From positions 3,348,001-3,412,000 of the forward strand of contig NZ_CP066362.1 in assembly GCF_030323865.1 (NCBI RefSeq): a stretch of DNA of 64,000 nucleotides. The letters are read 5' to 3'. Below, piece after piece: positions 25,425 through 34,369 of this stretch. Position numbers and translations under genes: made by a program. The notes under the pieces were generated by a model. The model had not been told where the DNA came from. It was given only the letters and a program-made list of their open reading frames with translations, and made no database searches. Within the stretch, counting starts at the first letter, position 1; each line of letters begins with the position of its first letter. Source of the stretch: Pseudarthrobacter defluvii. Its GTDB lineage: Bacteria; Actinomycetota; Actinomycetes; Actinomycetales; Micrococcaceae.

Positions 25425-26297
25425 TCAGCCCTTGACGGAGCCGATGAGCATGCCCTTGGCGAAGTGCTTCTGCAGGAACGGATAGAAAATGAGGATGGGC
25501 AGGGTGGCCACCACGATCACGGCGAACTTAATGCCCTGTTCCGGCGGGATGTAGTTGGGATCCACGTTGCCGGTGCCCAGCAGGTCTGACGCGGCTGTGA
25601 CCTGGCGCAGGTACATCTGCAGGGTCCACTTGGAGTTGTCGCTCAGGTACAGCAGGGGCGACATGAAGTCATTCCAGATGCCCACCGCATAGAACAGGGC
25701 GAAGGTTGCCAGGACCGGCTTGGACAGCGGCAGCAGGATCCGCCAGAGGATCCCGATTTCGGTGGCGCCGTCCATCTTGGCCGACTCCTCAAGCTCAGCC
25801 GGGAGTTCCTGGAAGAAGTTCTTGATGATGATCAGGCTGAACGGGTTGATCGCCGCCGGCAGGATCAGGGCCCAGTAGGAGTTGAGCAGGCCCAAGTCCT
25901 TGACCAGCAGGAACGTGGGGATCATGCCGCCGGAGAAGACCATGGCGAAGACCACCAGGGACAGGATCACGTTCCTGCCGCGCAGTGTTTTCTTGGCCAA
26001 GGGGTACGCCATGGTCACGGTGAAGGCCAGCTGGACCAGGGTGCCCACTGCCGTCACCAGGATGGTGGTCACCAGGGCGCGGACAAACGCCGGGGTGGCG
26101 AAGATGTACTCGTAGGAACCCAGGGTGAACTGCTCGGGCCAGACGAAGAACGCCCGGCGGGTGATCTCCGCTTCGGTGGCGAAGGAGCCGGCGAAGACAT
26201 AGACGAACGGCAGCAGGGTGATGATGCCGATCAGGGACAGGAAAACGTAGTTGGCGGCGTCAAAGATCCGGCCGCCGCGGGTGTTGTGGATCTTCAT
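25425..26297 (-). CDS. Sugar ABC transporter permease (YtcP-type)
   Basis: 290 residues, six predicted spans. The EAA loop EESAKMDGATEIGILWRILLP is present and the C terminus ends in HFAKGMLIGSVKG, typical of the YtcP/LplC type. Its start overlaps the stop of the partner permease (TAATG). With the next two genes it forms an importer whose Bacillus counterpart (YtcQ-YteP-YtcP) takes up rhamnogalacturonan oligosaccharides. Confidence 0.9.
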   Translation of the reverse strand: MKIHNTRGGRIFDAANYVFLSLIGIITLLPFVYVFAGSFATEAEITRRAFFVWPEQFTLGSYEYIFATPAFVRALVTTILVTAVGTLVQLAFTVTMAYPLAKKTLRGRNVILSLVVFAMVFSGGMIPTFLLVKDLGLLNSYWALILPAAINPFSLIIIKNFFQELPAELEESAKMDGATEIGILWRILLPLSKPVLATFALFYAVGIWNDFMSPLLYLSDNSKWTLQMYLRQVTAASDLLGTGNVDPNYIPPEQGIKFAVIVVATLPILIFYPFLQKHFAKGMLIGSVKG

Positions 26298-27271
26298 TAG
26301 AACAGTCCGCTCTGGTTGAATCGCTTGGCCAGCCAGTTGGTGCCGAAGATCAGCACGATGCCCACCAGGGATTTGAACAGGCCCACCGCGGTGGAGTAGC
26401 TGTAGGCGCCCTGGGTGATGCCCACGAAGTAGACGTAGGTGTCAAAGACGTCCGCCACTTCGCGGTTGAGGGCGTTGGTCATCAGGTAGATCTGTTCGAA
26501 GCCGGTGTTGAGCATCTGCCCGATGGCCAGGATCAGCATCACGATGATGGTGGAGCGGATCGCGGGCAGGGTGATGTGCCAGACCCGGCGGAAGCGGCCG
26601 GCGCCGTCAATGATGGCTGCCTCGTACTGGTCCTGGTCCACGGTGGCGAGGGCGGCCAGGAAGATAATGGTGCCCCAGCCGGTGTTCTTCCAGATTTCCT
26701 GAAGCACGATCAGGGGCCGGAACCAGGCCGGGTCGCTCAGGAAGTCGATGTTGGTGCCCATGGCGTTGTTCATGAACTGGAACAGCGGCCCGATGTCCAG
26801 GGCGAACAGCAGGAAGCTCAGCGAGGCCACGATGGTCCACGACAGGAAGTGCGGGATGTACACCAGGGTCTGGACCGTGCGCTTGAGGATGGACAGCCGG
26901 ACCTCGTTCAGCAGCAGCGCCAGGATGATGGTCAGCGGGAAGGCCACCCCCAAGTTCAGGAAGGCCAGGATCAGGGTGTTGCCCAGCAGCCGGGGAAAGT
27001 CCGGGTTGGCGAAAAAGTCCTCGAAGTTCCGGAACCCCACCCAGGGGCTGCCGTTAACGCCCAGGAAGGGGACGTAGTCCTTGAAGGCGATGGATACCCC
27101 GTACATGGGGGCGTAGCGGAACACCGCGAAGTACACCACGCCGGGCAGCAGCAGCAGGTACAGCCACTTGTAGTGCGCGAAATGGACGGAGAACCTGCCC
27201 CCTTTCCGGGGAGCGGGCGCGGTCTTGCCCGCCCGCTCCCCGGCGAGGGTGTCAATGACAGGGGCTGCCAT
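26297..27271 (-). CDS. Sugar ABC transporter permease (YteP/LplB-type)
   Basis: 324 residues. A long basic N terminus leads to YKWLYLLLLPGVVYFAVFRYAPMYGVSIAFKDY, a hallmark of the LplB/YteP subgroup. The EAA loop is YEAAIIDGAGRFRRVWHITLP and the C terminus is WLAKRFNQSGLF. It starts directly after the binding-protein stop and overlaps the second permease. Confidence 0.9.
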   Translation of the reverse strand: MAAPVIDTLAGERAGKTAPAPRKGGRFSVHFAHYKWLYLLLLPGVVYFAVFRYAPMYGVSIAFKDYVPFLGVNGSPWVGFRNFEDFFANPDFPRLLGNTLILAFLNLGVAFPLTIILALLLNEVRLSILKRTVQTLVYIPHFLSWTIVASLSFLLFALDIGPLFQFMNNAMGTNIDFLSDPAWFRPLIVLQEIWKNTGWGTIIFLAALATVDQDQYEAAIIDGAGRFRRVWHITLPAIRSTIIVMLILAIGQMLNTGFEQIYLMTNALNREVADVFDTYVYFVGITQGAYSYSTAVGLFKSLVGIVLIFGTNWLAKRFNQSGLF

Positions 27272-28804
27272 TTACTTGTTGTCCTGCCAGAGCTTGTTGA
27301 TCTCTTCCTTGACCTTGTTGCCGCCGCTGGTGTCCCACAGCTTGATGGCGTCCTTGAGGCCCTGCTCATCGATCTGTCCGGCAAGGTACTTGATCCGCGC
27401 GTCGGCCACGATGTTGTCCAACTGGGCGCCCTTGGCCACGTAGGTTGCGGAAACGTAAGGCGCGGCCGGGTTGTAGACGGCGCTCTTGAGGTCCTCAGCC
27501 ATGACATCGGTGCGCTTGTCGAAGACCTGCTGTTCGTAGTCGGTAGGCTGCTTGACCGGGTAGAAGGTGTTTCCCGCAACGTTCATGCCCAGCTGGGCAT
27601 AGCTCTTGATGTCAGTGGTGACGGCCTTGCCCTCCGGGGTTTCCGGCTTGATCGTTGCCGCCTTCCCGTCCTCCACCTTGAAGTTCACGCCCTCGATGCC
27701 GTTGTTCAGCAGGACGGCCACGTCCTTGCCGTTCATGGTGTTCAGGAACTGCAGGACCTTGTCCAGTTCGGCCTCGGTCTTGACGCTGGCCTTGGGCACG
27801 GCAAGGAAACCGGAGTAGCCGTCGGTGGGATGGGCGTGCAGCTTGCCGTCGGGCCCTTCGAGGTTGCCCACGAAGCCCACCTTGTTCTGGAAGTTGTTGG
27901 GGTCTGCCTGCTTGAAGAGGTTGATCAGCACGCTCACCCGGGAATCGACGTCAACGATGATGCCGCCCTTGCCGTTGAAGAACGGCTCGTTCCATTTGGT
28001 GCTGTCAAAGGTGGCGAAGTCAGGGTTGATGAGCTTTTCGTCCACCATTTTCTTGATGAACCGGTCGGCTTCGAGGAATTCGTCGGTCTCGAAGCTGGGC
28101 ACGAGTTTCCCGTCCCGCTCCGTCCAGCGGTTCCCTGCGCCGTACCACTCCTCGATCACGTCGTACGGGCTGTTGGTGCCCAGCGCACCCCACTTGGGGA
28201 TGGTGATGCCATAGGTGTCATTTTGGCCGTTGCCGTCCGGATCCTGCTCAGTGAAGGCCTTGGCCACTTTGTACAGGTCCTCAACGGTCTTGGGCGGCTG
28301 CAGGCCCAGCTTGTCCAGCCAGTCCTGCCGGAACATGACGGCTGTGCGCATGGGGGCGCGGCCGCGGAACACGCCGTAGACCTTGCCGTTGACGCTGGCG
28401 TTCTTCTGGATGTCAGGGAAGGTGGTCTTGAGGTTCGGATACTTATCCAGCTTGTCAGTGAGGTCCCAGAACGCACCGGCTTGGGCGTTCTTGACGAAGC
28501 CCGGAGTCTTTCCCTGGATCACCATTACCTGCGGGATGTCCGATCCCGCCAGCGTGATGTTGGTCTTGTCCTCGTAGGAGGCGTTGGGTGCCCAGTTGAT
28601 CTTGACCTGCTTGCCGGTGAGCTCCTCGAGCTTCTTCTGGACTGCGCCGTCCGCGGCGGGCGGCTGCGCTTCGAGGAACGGGGCCATGATGGAGACCGAG
28701 GTGAGGTCGGCGGCCGGGGCGTCACCGCCGCCGCTGCATGCCGTGAGGGTCAGGGCGGTCGCGGTGACGACGGCGGCGGCGAGGGATAGTTTCCTACGGA
28801 TCAT
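27272..28804 (-). CDS. Extracellular solute-binding lipoprotein (YtcQ/LipO-type)
   Basis: 510 residues. Signal peptide with lipobox LTACSGG near residue 21. It is large, as is usual for the YtcQ/LipO group paired with LplB/LplC-type permeases. AAAGGAAA precedes the ATG at 28804; the longer in-frame extension crosses the operator and was rejected. It binds an unknown glycan, most likely a rhamnogalacturonan oligosaccharide from its neighbours. A motif A operator lies 54 nt upstream. Confidence 0.9.
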   Translation of the reverse strand: MIRRKLSLAAAVVTATALTLTACSGGGDAPAADLTSVSIMAPFLEAQPPAADGAVQKKLEELTGKQVKINWAPNASYEDKTNITLAGSDIPQVMVIQGKTPGFVKNAQAGAFWDLTDKLDKYPNLKTTFPDIQKNASVNGKVYGVFRGRAPMRTAVMFRQDWLDKLGLQPPKTVEDLYKVAKAFTEQDPDGNGQNDTYGITIPKWGALGTNSPYDVIEEWYGAGNRWTERDGKLVPSFETDEFLEADRFIKKMVDEKLINPDFATFDSTKWNEPFFNGKGGIIVDVDSRVSVLINLFKQADPNNFQNKVGFVGNLEGPDGKLHAHPTDGYSGFLAVPKASVKTEAELDKVLQFLNTMNGKDVAVLLNNGIEGVNFKVEDGKAATIKPETPEGKAVTTDIKSYAQLGMNVAGNTFYPVKQPTDYEQQVFDKRTDVMAEDLKSAVYNPAAPYVSATYVAKGAQLDNIVADARIKYLAGQIDEQGLKDAIKLWDTSGGNKVKEEINKLWQDNK

Positions 28805-28857
28805 TATTTTCCTTTTCCACTTCTTTGGGGTTGATTCGGGCACTCGGGCCCACCTTT

Positions 28858-28869
28858 TGATACGTTTCA
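28858..28869. promoter_or_regulatory. LacI-type operator (motif A)
   Basis: TGATACGTTTCA matches the rhaM-lacI operator half at 9 or more of 12 positions, including central CG. It sits just upstream of the binding-protein gene. Confidence 0.6.
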
Positions 28870-28926
28870 TTTGAACGCCCTGGCAGACCCGGAGACGATG
28901 GGCGGGCTATCAGGTGAAAACCACCG

Positions 28927-29592
28927 TCAGGCGGTGGAGGCGCCCTGCAGGACGGCATGCCCGGCAGGTTCCACCGCAGCTACGGCCTGGTCGTTGGCGG
29001 TGAAGAAACGGTCGCACAGCCACCCGGTCAGGTACAGCCAGGCTCCGATGCTGAAAAACGGGATCAGCCCCGGAATCACGCTGCTGGCATACACGACGGC
29101 CGCGGAGACGAACAGCAGGATGACGGTGCCCGCAAGGTGCCGCACGGCGAACCGGGACGACATCAGCAGATACTGCGGCAACGGCAGCTCATACCTGGCA
29201 TACATGGGGAACACAAAGCAGATGGCCCCGGCCAGGAAGACCGCCGCGACAACCAGGCCCACCGCCATGAACTGCGGAAAGAGCCCGCGGCCGCCTGAGA
29301 AGTAGTTCCAGTTCAGGACCAGCGCAGCCACCACGGCCATGATCGGAAGCGAGAGCGCGTTCGCCCGGCCAAAATTCCGGAAGTATCCGGAGGCAAAGCT
29401 TCGGAGCAGCGGCACAGCGTCGCCACCGGCCCGCCTCCGCACCACAATCTGGGCTGCCGCGGTGGCGGGACCTGCGCCGAGAACACCGAGGCCCAGCAGG
29501 GTGAAAGCGATCCAGAGCAGGTTCAGGCAGGCAATCCATACGAGCGTGTCAAAAAACGAGTAGGCACGCGCGCTGAAGGTTCCGGACAGCAT
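28927..29592 (-). CDS. DUF624 (YesL-like) membrane protein
   Basis: 221 residues with five or six membrane spans; SFFDTLVWIACLNLLWIAFTLLG is the DUF624/YesL N-terminal signature. The start MLSGTFSARAY is preceded by GAAGGGAG. In Bacillus, yesL heads the rhamnogalacturonan cluster; the function is unknown but it tracks sugar ABC importers. It is the first gene of the operon that includes the YtcQ-type importer, with 122 nt before the binding-protein gene. Confidence 0.85.
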   Translation of the reverse strand: MLSGTFSARAYSFFDTLVWIACLNLLWIAFTLLGLGVLGAGPATAAAQIVVRRRAGGDAVPLLRSFASGYFRNFGRANALSLPIMAVVAALVLNWNYFSGGRGLFPQFMAVGLVVAAVFLAGAICFVFPMYARYELPLPQYLLMSSRFAVRHLAGTVILLFVSAAVVYASSVIPGLIPFFSIGAWLYLTGWLCDRFFTANDQAVAAVEPAGHAVLQGASTA

Positions 29593-29715
29593 GGCACGGC
29601 TCCCTTCTGTTTCTCCATCGTCGCAGAGGCGAAAGCGGAACGTGTCCCGCATCACGCTGTTAATCGGTTTCTCGAAAATGTAAACCCGCTGCCACTCCAC
29701 GGTCAAGCAATAAAT

Positions 29716-29727
29716 TGAATCGTTACA
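29716..29727. promoter_or_regulatory. LacI-type operator (motif A)
   Basis: TGAATCGTTACA differs by one base from the rhaM-lacI site. It lies between the divergent DUF624 operon and the Gfo/Idh-GH78 genes and could serve both. Confidence 0.6.
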
Positions 29728-29846
29728 TAGCTGGACTCGAAGAGCCTGCATGCCGCACACTGAAAGGCGGAAAGCGCTTGCTGCGCTAATGCGGGCGCCT
29801 CACATGCTGGCGCCCTTGATGGCGCCGCAGGCCAGAACGGAGAACC

Positions 29847-31052
29847 ATGGAAACGGCAACGGAGGCCGCCGGCAGCGCCGCCGGAACATCGTTTACGACG
29901 GCGGGGCGGGTTGCGTTGGTGGGGGTGCACGGCTTTGGCACCCACCACCTCCGGAACCTGGACCGCCTGCAGACGGCGGGCAAGGTGGACCTCGTTGCTG
30001 TTGCCGATCCGCAGCCCCCGGCACCAGGCGCACTGCCGCCGTCGGCCGCTGTTTACGCGGGGCTCGATGACCTCCTCAAGGCGACCCCGGACCTGGACCT
30101 GGTCATCGTTGCCACGCCCATCCAAACCCACGCCCCGCTGGCCCTGGCCGCCCTGGCCACGGACGCGGAACTGTACCTGGAGAAGCCGCCCGTCGCCTCC
30201 CTGGCGGACTTCAAGCGGCTGCGCGAAGCCGCTGCCGCGTCGGGCCGAGGAGTCCAGATCGGCTTCCAGAGCCTCGGATCACACGCCCTAAAGGCCATCG
30301 AGGACTTGCTGGCCGCCGGAACCATTGGCACCCTTGAGGGCATTTCCGCCACCGGCCGCTGGGTTCGGGACAGGGCCTACTACAAGCGCTCCCGCTGGGC
30401 AGGGAAACGCAGCATCAACGGTATGGACGTGGTGGACGGCGTGGCCACCAATCCCCTGGCCCACGCGGTGGCAACCGCCCTCCGGATTGCCGGGGCGCGC
30501 ACCACTGCCGACGTCGCTTCCGTAGAAACCGAGCTGTACCGCGCCAACGACATCGAATCGGACGACACCTCCGTGATCCGGATCCAAACAGCGGCAGGCC
30601 TGCCCATCACCTGCGCCCTGACCATCTGCGCCTCGGAGTCCGTTGAGCCATACGTGACCCTCCAGGGATCTGCTGGAACGGCGGTTTTCCACTACACCGA
30701 GGACCGGCTCACGGTTCTAACAGCGGCGGCCCGCAACGAGGAAGAGTATGGCCGGGATGACCTGACGGAGAACCTCCTGGCCCACCGCGCCCGGGGTGTC
30801 CCGCTCATCAGCAGCCTTGAGGACAGCGGCGCCTTCATGCTGGTGCTGGAAGCAGTCCGGACAGCGCCGCTCCCCGCCCCCATCGATCCCGCTTACGTCC
30901 GTTGGGAGGGTGAGGGGGACGCGGCGCACGCGGTGGTGGCAGGCATCGAGGAAGCCCTGGAGCAAGCAGGCCGGGAGCATGCCACCTTCAGCGAACTGGG
31001 CCTGCCCTGGGCTGCAGCCGCTCCCGCCGTGTTTGACCTCCAGGCCTGCTGA
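29847..31052 (+). CDS. Gfo/Idh/MocA-family oxidoreductase
   Basis: 401 residues. Rossmann motif VALVGVHGFGTHH near residue 22 (a glycine-rich loop with His in place of a usual Gly), then the EKPP motif near residue 112 and a C-terminal alpha/beta domain. Shares long runs with residues 1-390 of the fusion protein at 50248 (TPIQTHAPLALAAL, FQSLGSHAL, RSRWAGKRS). It is likely an NAD(P)-dependent sugar or uronate dehydrogenase; the substrate is unknown. CGGAGAA precedes the ATG, and its stop overlaps the GH78 start (TGATG). Confidence 0.88.
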   Translation: METATEAAGSAAGTSFTTAGRVALVGVHGFGTHHLRNLDRLQTAGKVDLVAVADPQPPAPGALPPSAAVYAGLDDLLKATPDLDLVIVATPIQTHAPLALAALATDAELYLEKPPVASLADFKRLREAAAASGRGVQIGFQSLGSHALKAIEDLLAAGTIGTLEGISATGRWVRDRAYYKRSRWAGKRSINGMDVVDGVATNPLAHAVATALRIAGARTTADVASVETELYRANDIESDDTSVIRIQTAAGLPITCALTICASESVEPYVTLQGSAGTAVFHYTEDRLTVLTAAARNEEEYGRDDLTENLLAHRARGVPLISSLEDSGAFMLVLEAVRTAPLPAPIDPAYVRWEGEGDAAHAVVAGIEEALEQAGREHATFSELGLPWAAAAPAVFDLQAC

Positions 31053-34000
31053 TGGTGGACCAGGCGGGACTGCAGGAGGCGGCGATCGGGAATCCAACCT
31101 TGCCGCGGAACCCGGGGCAGCTCTACGCCGTCAACCTCGTGACGGACGGTCTTGCCTACTGCCTGACCGCCGCCCCGTCCCCCGTGTTCGGCTGGCAGCT
31201 GGGGCAGGACGAGGACTCCGATCCCGCCCTGGCGCGGCAGACGGGCCATGAGCTTGAGGTCCGCGCCGTCCACGGCGGCGTGTTGTGGGGCTCCGGACAG
31301 GTGGCCGGCGCTTTTCAGCGGCATGTTCCCTACGGCGGACCCCAACTCGAGGACGACACGGACTACGCGTGGCGCGTGCGCATTCTGGACGCATCCGGAA
31401 TGCCGGGGCCCTGGTCAGCGCTGCAGCCGTTCAGTACCGGGCTTGGTGACGACTCCTGGCAGGCCGACTGGATGCGCCGCGCCCCGGGTGGACGGGGGCC
31501 GCTGGAAATCCTGAACCAGGCGCTCCGCGTGGCTGCGTCGCCATTCCTGCCCCTTCCCTCCCCTGCACGTCGCAGCGTCCGGCTTGAAGCGAGGCTCCGC
31601 CCCGTGATGGGCCGGGCCGGGCTGCTCCTGCGCAGCATCGGCGCCGGAACCGGCCTGCTGCTGGAAATAGGCACCACCGGTGAAGTGGTGCTCCGCCGCG
31701 CGCGGGGATGGGAAATCCCTTCCCCCGCGGTGCCGGAAACCGAAATACTGGCGAGTGCAGCACCGGCACGCGTCCAGGACCCGGAGCAGGCCCCCGCGTC
31801 ATGGCGGAACCTCACGGTCACAGATGACGGCCGGACCATCAGGGTTGCCCTGGACGGGTTCGAACTGCTGGCGGTTGACGAGCCCGCCGCTGTGGATGAG
31901 GCCGGGGTCCTTGCTTTGCACCAGGGCCCGCGGAGCCAGGCTGAGTACGCAGAACTGCGGCTTACCGACACCACTCCCGGGCGGCCCGAAACCCTCGTGT
32001 TTGACCACCGCTTCGACACCAACGATGACCATGGTCGTGCCTGCCTGGCGCAGTGGTCCCGAAACACCGTGCACCGGCAGCCCGATGAGTGGACCCTGTT
32101 CCGTGCTGCCCTCCAGCTGTCCGGGACGGTGCGGCGGGCGCGGCTCTACGTCGCGGCACACCACCACGCCCAGCTCTCCGTGGCTGGAACGCCCTGCTTG
32201 AACACCACCTCGTTCGGCTACCCGGGCGAGGGCTATTACGATGCCGCCGACATCACGGAGATCCTCGCGGGACAGCCGGCCGGCTCAGCAGTGCCGGTCA
32301 CGGCCCTGCTGCACTGGTACGGCCCGGGCCAGGGCCGGGCAGCGGGCATCCCGGGCCTGCTGGTCCGGCTCACCGTGGACTACGACGACGGGCGCCGCGA
32401 CGTTCTCACCTCCGGCCCAGGCTGGTCCGCCGGCGAGGCGCCGTACCGCCAGTCCGGCTACCGCAACGATGAGGGTGATCCGGTCGAGCACCTGGATGGG
32501 CAGGCCGCATCGTCGCTGGACGTGGCCGATGACCTGCCTGCCGCTGTGGTCACCGGCCGCCACCCGTCGTCGGACTTTCCCCGGGTGCACCCCCGCCGGA
32601 CGTTCCTTGCCGGCGAGTTCGTGGCACCGCGGCAGTTCTTGACCGCCGACGACGGCACGATGGTGGCGGACTTCGGCCAGGTTCTTCCCGGCCGCCCGGA
32701 GGTGGATTTCCTGGACGGCGTCCCCGGCCGCACAGTGATGCTCCGCGCCGGCTACGCCCTCCGGCCCGGCGGCAGGGTGGACGCCGGGAAGACGGTCAGC
32801 CAGAACACGGACATGTCCTTCCCCTACACGCAGGCGGCCGGGCCGCAGCAGTACCGCGCCTCGGTGCACCTGGGTTTCCGCTACCTGGAACTGCCCGGCA
32901 TCGAAGCCGCGGATGTGTCCCGGGTGGGCGCCCTCACCGTCCATGGCTCCCATCCGGGCGAGGGCAGCTTCAGCAGCTCGGATCCGGTTCTGGACGCGGT
33001 CTTCGGGCTGCTCCGCGACTCCGCCCTGTACGGGGTGCAGGAGCAATTCGTGGACACCCCCACCCGGGAAAAGGGCCAGTTCCTGGCCGATGCCGCCAAC
33101 ATCTCCTATGCCACCATGGCGCTCTTCGGTGAGCACGCCTTCACGGCGCAGGCGCTGCGCGAGTTCGCGTGGTCAGCAAGCCGGTACTGGACCTCCAACA
33201 GCGAAAAGGGGCGTTACAACGCCGTCTATCCCAACGGCGACGGCAAGCGCGACATCCCCGACTTTTCCCTGATGCTGCCGGAATGGGCCGAGGAGTACCA
33301 CCTGCGTACCGGGGACCTGGCCATGGTGCGGGAACTGCTGCCGCACCTGCGGGACACGGCTGACTACGCCCTGCGCCACGTTCCCACAGAAGGTCCGACG
33401 GCGGGACTGGTCACCACGCTGGGCGGCGGCTCCGGTCCCTACCTGCACGGCATCGTGGACTGGCCGGCGCCCGGCCGGTTCGGCTACGACATGGAGTGCG
33501 CCGCCAAGACCACCGTCAACGCCCAGGCCTACTCCGCCCTGGTTTCCACCGCCCGACTCTGCGGCGCGGCGGGCGACGAGCCTGCGGCCGTCCACTATCT
33601 CACCGCTGCCCGTACCTTGGCGGAGGCCATCCGGACGCATTTCCGCGTGGACGGGGTGATGGTGGACGGGCTCCATGCAGACGGTACGGCAAGCTCCCAC
33701 GCCTCGCAGCATGCCACCTCCTTCCCGTTGTCCCTCGGCATCACCGGCCCGGAGTACGCAGCCGCTGATGCCGCCCGGCTCGCAGGAATGGGCATGCGGC
33801 AGGGACCCATGACCGTGCACCGGCTGGTCCGGGCGCTGCTGGCCCGCGGCCGGACGGACGCCGTACTGGATCTCCTCACCAGCAAGGACCAGCCCGGCTG
33901 GGCGCGGCTCCTGGACCGCGGCGCCACCTTCACCTGGGAAGCATGGGACCTTGAGGACGGCACCGACTACAGCCAGTCCCACGCCTGGTCCGCCTCCGTC

Positions 34001-34369
34001 GTCAAGGAAATCCTCGAGCACCTGCTGGGCATCCGCTATAGCACGCCGGGCGGCAACGAGGTGCTGATCGAACCGCCACTGTGCCGGCTGGAGCACGCTC
34101 GCGGCAGCGTGTCGGTGGGCACTGGGTACGTGCATGCGAACTGGCGGCGGGCTGGCGGGCGGATGGAGCTGGAATGCACCATTCCGCCGGGGGCCACCGC
34201 CACTGTCCGGATGCCCGCCGGCACCTACGGGTTGAACGGGCCCGGGACCTTTCGCAACCAGGGTACGGATGCCGCCGTCGTGGTTTCCGCTGGGGAGGAC
34301 GGCCACCAAGCGGGCACCACCCGGGACTTCCGGGTGCACACCGGAACCTGGACTTTCAGTCCGGCGTAG
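31052..34369 (+). CDS. GH78 alpha-L-rhamnosidase with inserted concanavalin-like domain
   Basis: 1105 residues. N-terminal Ig-like domain (DYAWRVRILDASG), then at about residues 148-310 an extra LamG/concanavalin-like segment. The beta-sandwich region with VRRARLYVAAHHHAQLSVAG comes next, and then the (alpha/alpha)6 barrel. The acidic motifs DTPTREKGQFLADA (near 669) and FTWEAWDLEDGTDYSQSHAW (near 960) fit the GH78 catalytic pair. No signal peptide, so it would act on imported rhamnosides. Coupled to the Gfo/Idh gene. Its 3' end overlaps the convergent MFS gene by 14 bp. Confidence 0.9.
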   Translation: MVDQAGLQEAAIGNPTLPRNPGQLYAVNLVTDGLAYCLTAAPSPVFGWQLGQDEDSDPALARQTGHELEVRAVHGGVLWGSGQVAGAFQRHVPYGGPQLEDDTDYAWRVRILDASGMPGPWSALQPFSTGLGDDSWQADWMRRAPGGRGPLEILNQALRVAASPFLPLPSPARRSVRLEARLRPVMGRAGLLLRSIGAGTGLLLEIGTTGEVVLRRARGWEIPSPAVPETEILASAAPARVQDPEQAPASWRNLTVTDDGRTIRVALDGFELLAVDEPAAVDEAGVLALHQGPRSQAEYAELRLTDTTPGRPETLVFDHRFDTNDDHGRACLAQWSRNTVHRQPDEWTLFRAALQLSGTVRRARLYVAAHHHAQLSVAGTPCLNTTSFGYPGEGYYDAADITEILAGQPAGSAVPVTALLHWYGPGQGRAAGIPGLLVRLTVDYDDGRRDVLTSGPGWSAGEAPYRQSGYRNDEGDPVEHLDGQAASSLDVADDLPAAVVTGRHPSSDFPRVHPRRTFLAGEFVAPRQFLTADDGTMVADFGQVLPGRPEVDFLDGVPGRTVMLRAGYALRPGGRVDAGKTVSQNTDMSFPYTQAAGPQQYRASVHLGFRYLELPGIEAADVSRVGALTVHGSHPGEGSFSSSDPVLDAVFGLLRDSALYGVQEQFVDTPTREKGQFLADAANISYATMALFGEHAFTAQALREFAWSASRYWTSNSEKGRYNAVYPNGDGKRDIPDFSLMLPEWAEEYHLRTGDLAMVRELLPHLRDTADYALRHVPTEGPTAGLVTTLGGGSGPYLHGIVDWPAPGRFGYDMECAAKTTVNAQAYSALVSTARLCGAAGDEPAAVHYLTAARTLAEAIRTHFRVDGVMVDGLHADGTASSHASQHATSFPLSLGITGPEYAAADAARLAGMGMRQGPMTVHRLVRALLARGRTDAVLDLLTSKDQPGWARLLDRGATFTWEAWDLEDGTDYSQSHAWSASVVKEILEHLLGIRYSTPGGNEVLIEPPLCRLEHARGSVSVGTGYVHANWRRAGGRMELECTIPPGATATVRMPAGTYGLNGPGTFRNQGTDAAVVVSAGEDGHQAGTTRDFRVHTGTWTFSPA

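Noticed and set aside
26576-28789. A 737-codon plus-strand frame across the first ABC operon.
   Set aside because: It is antisense to permease and binding-protein genes with intact motifs.
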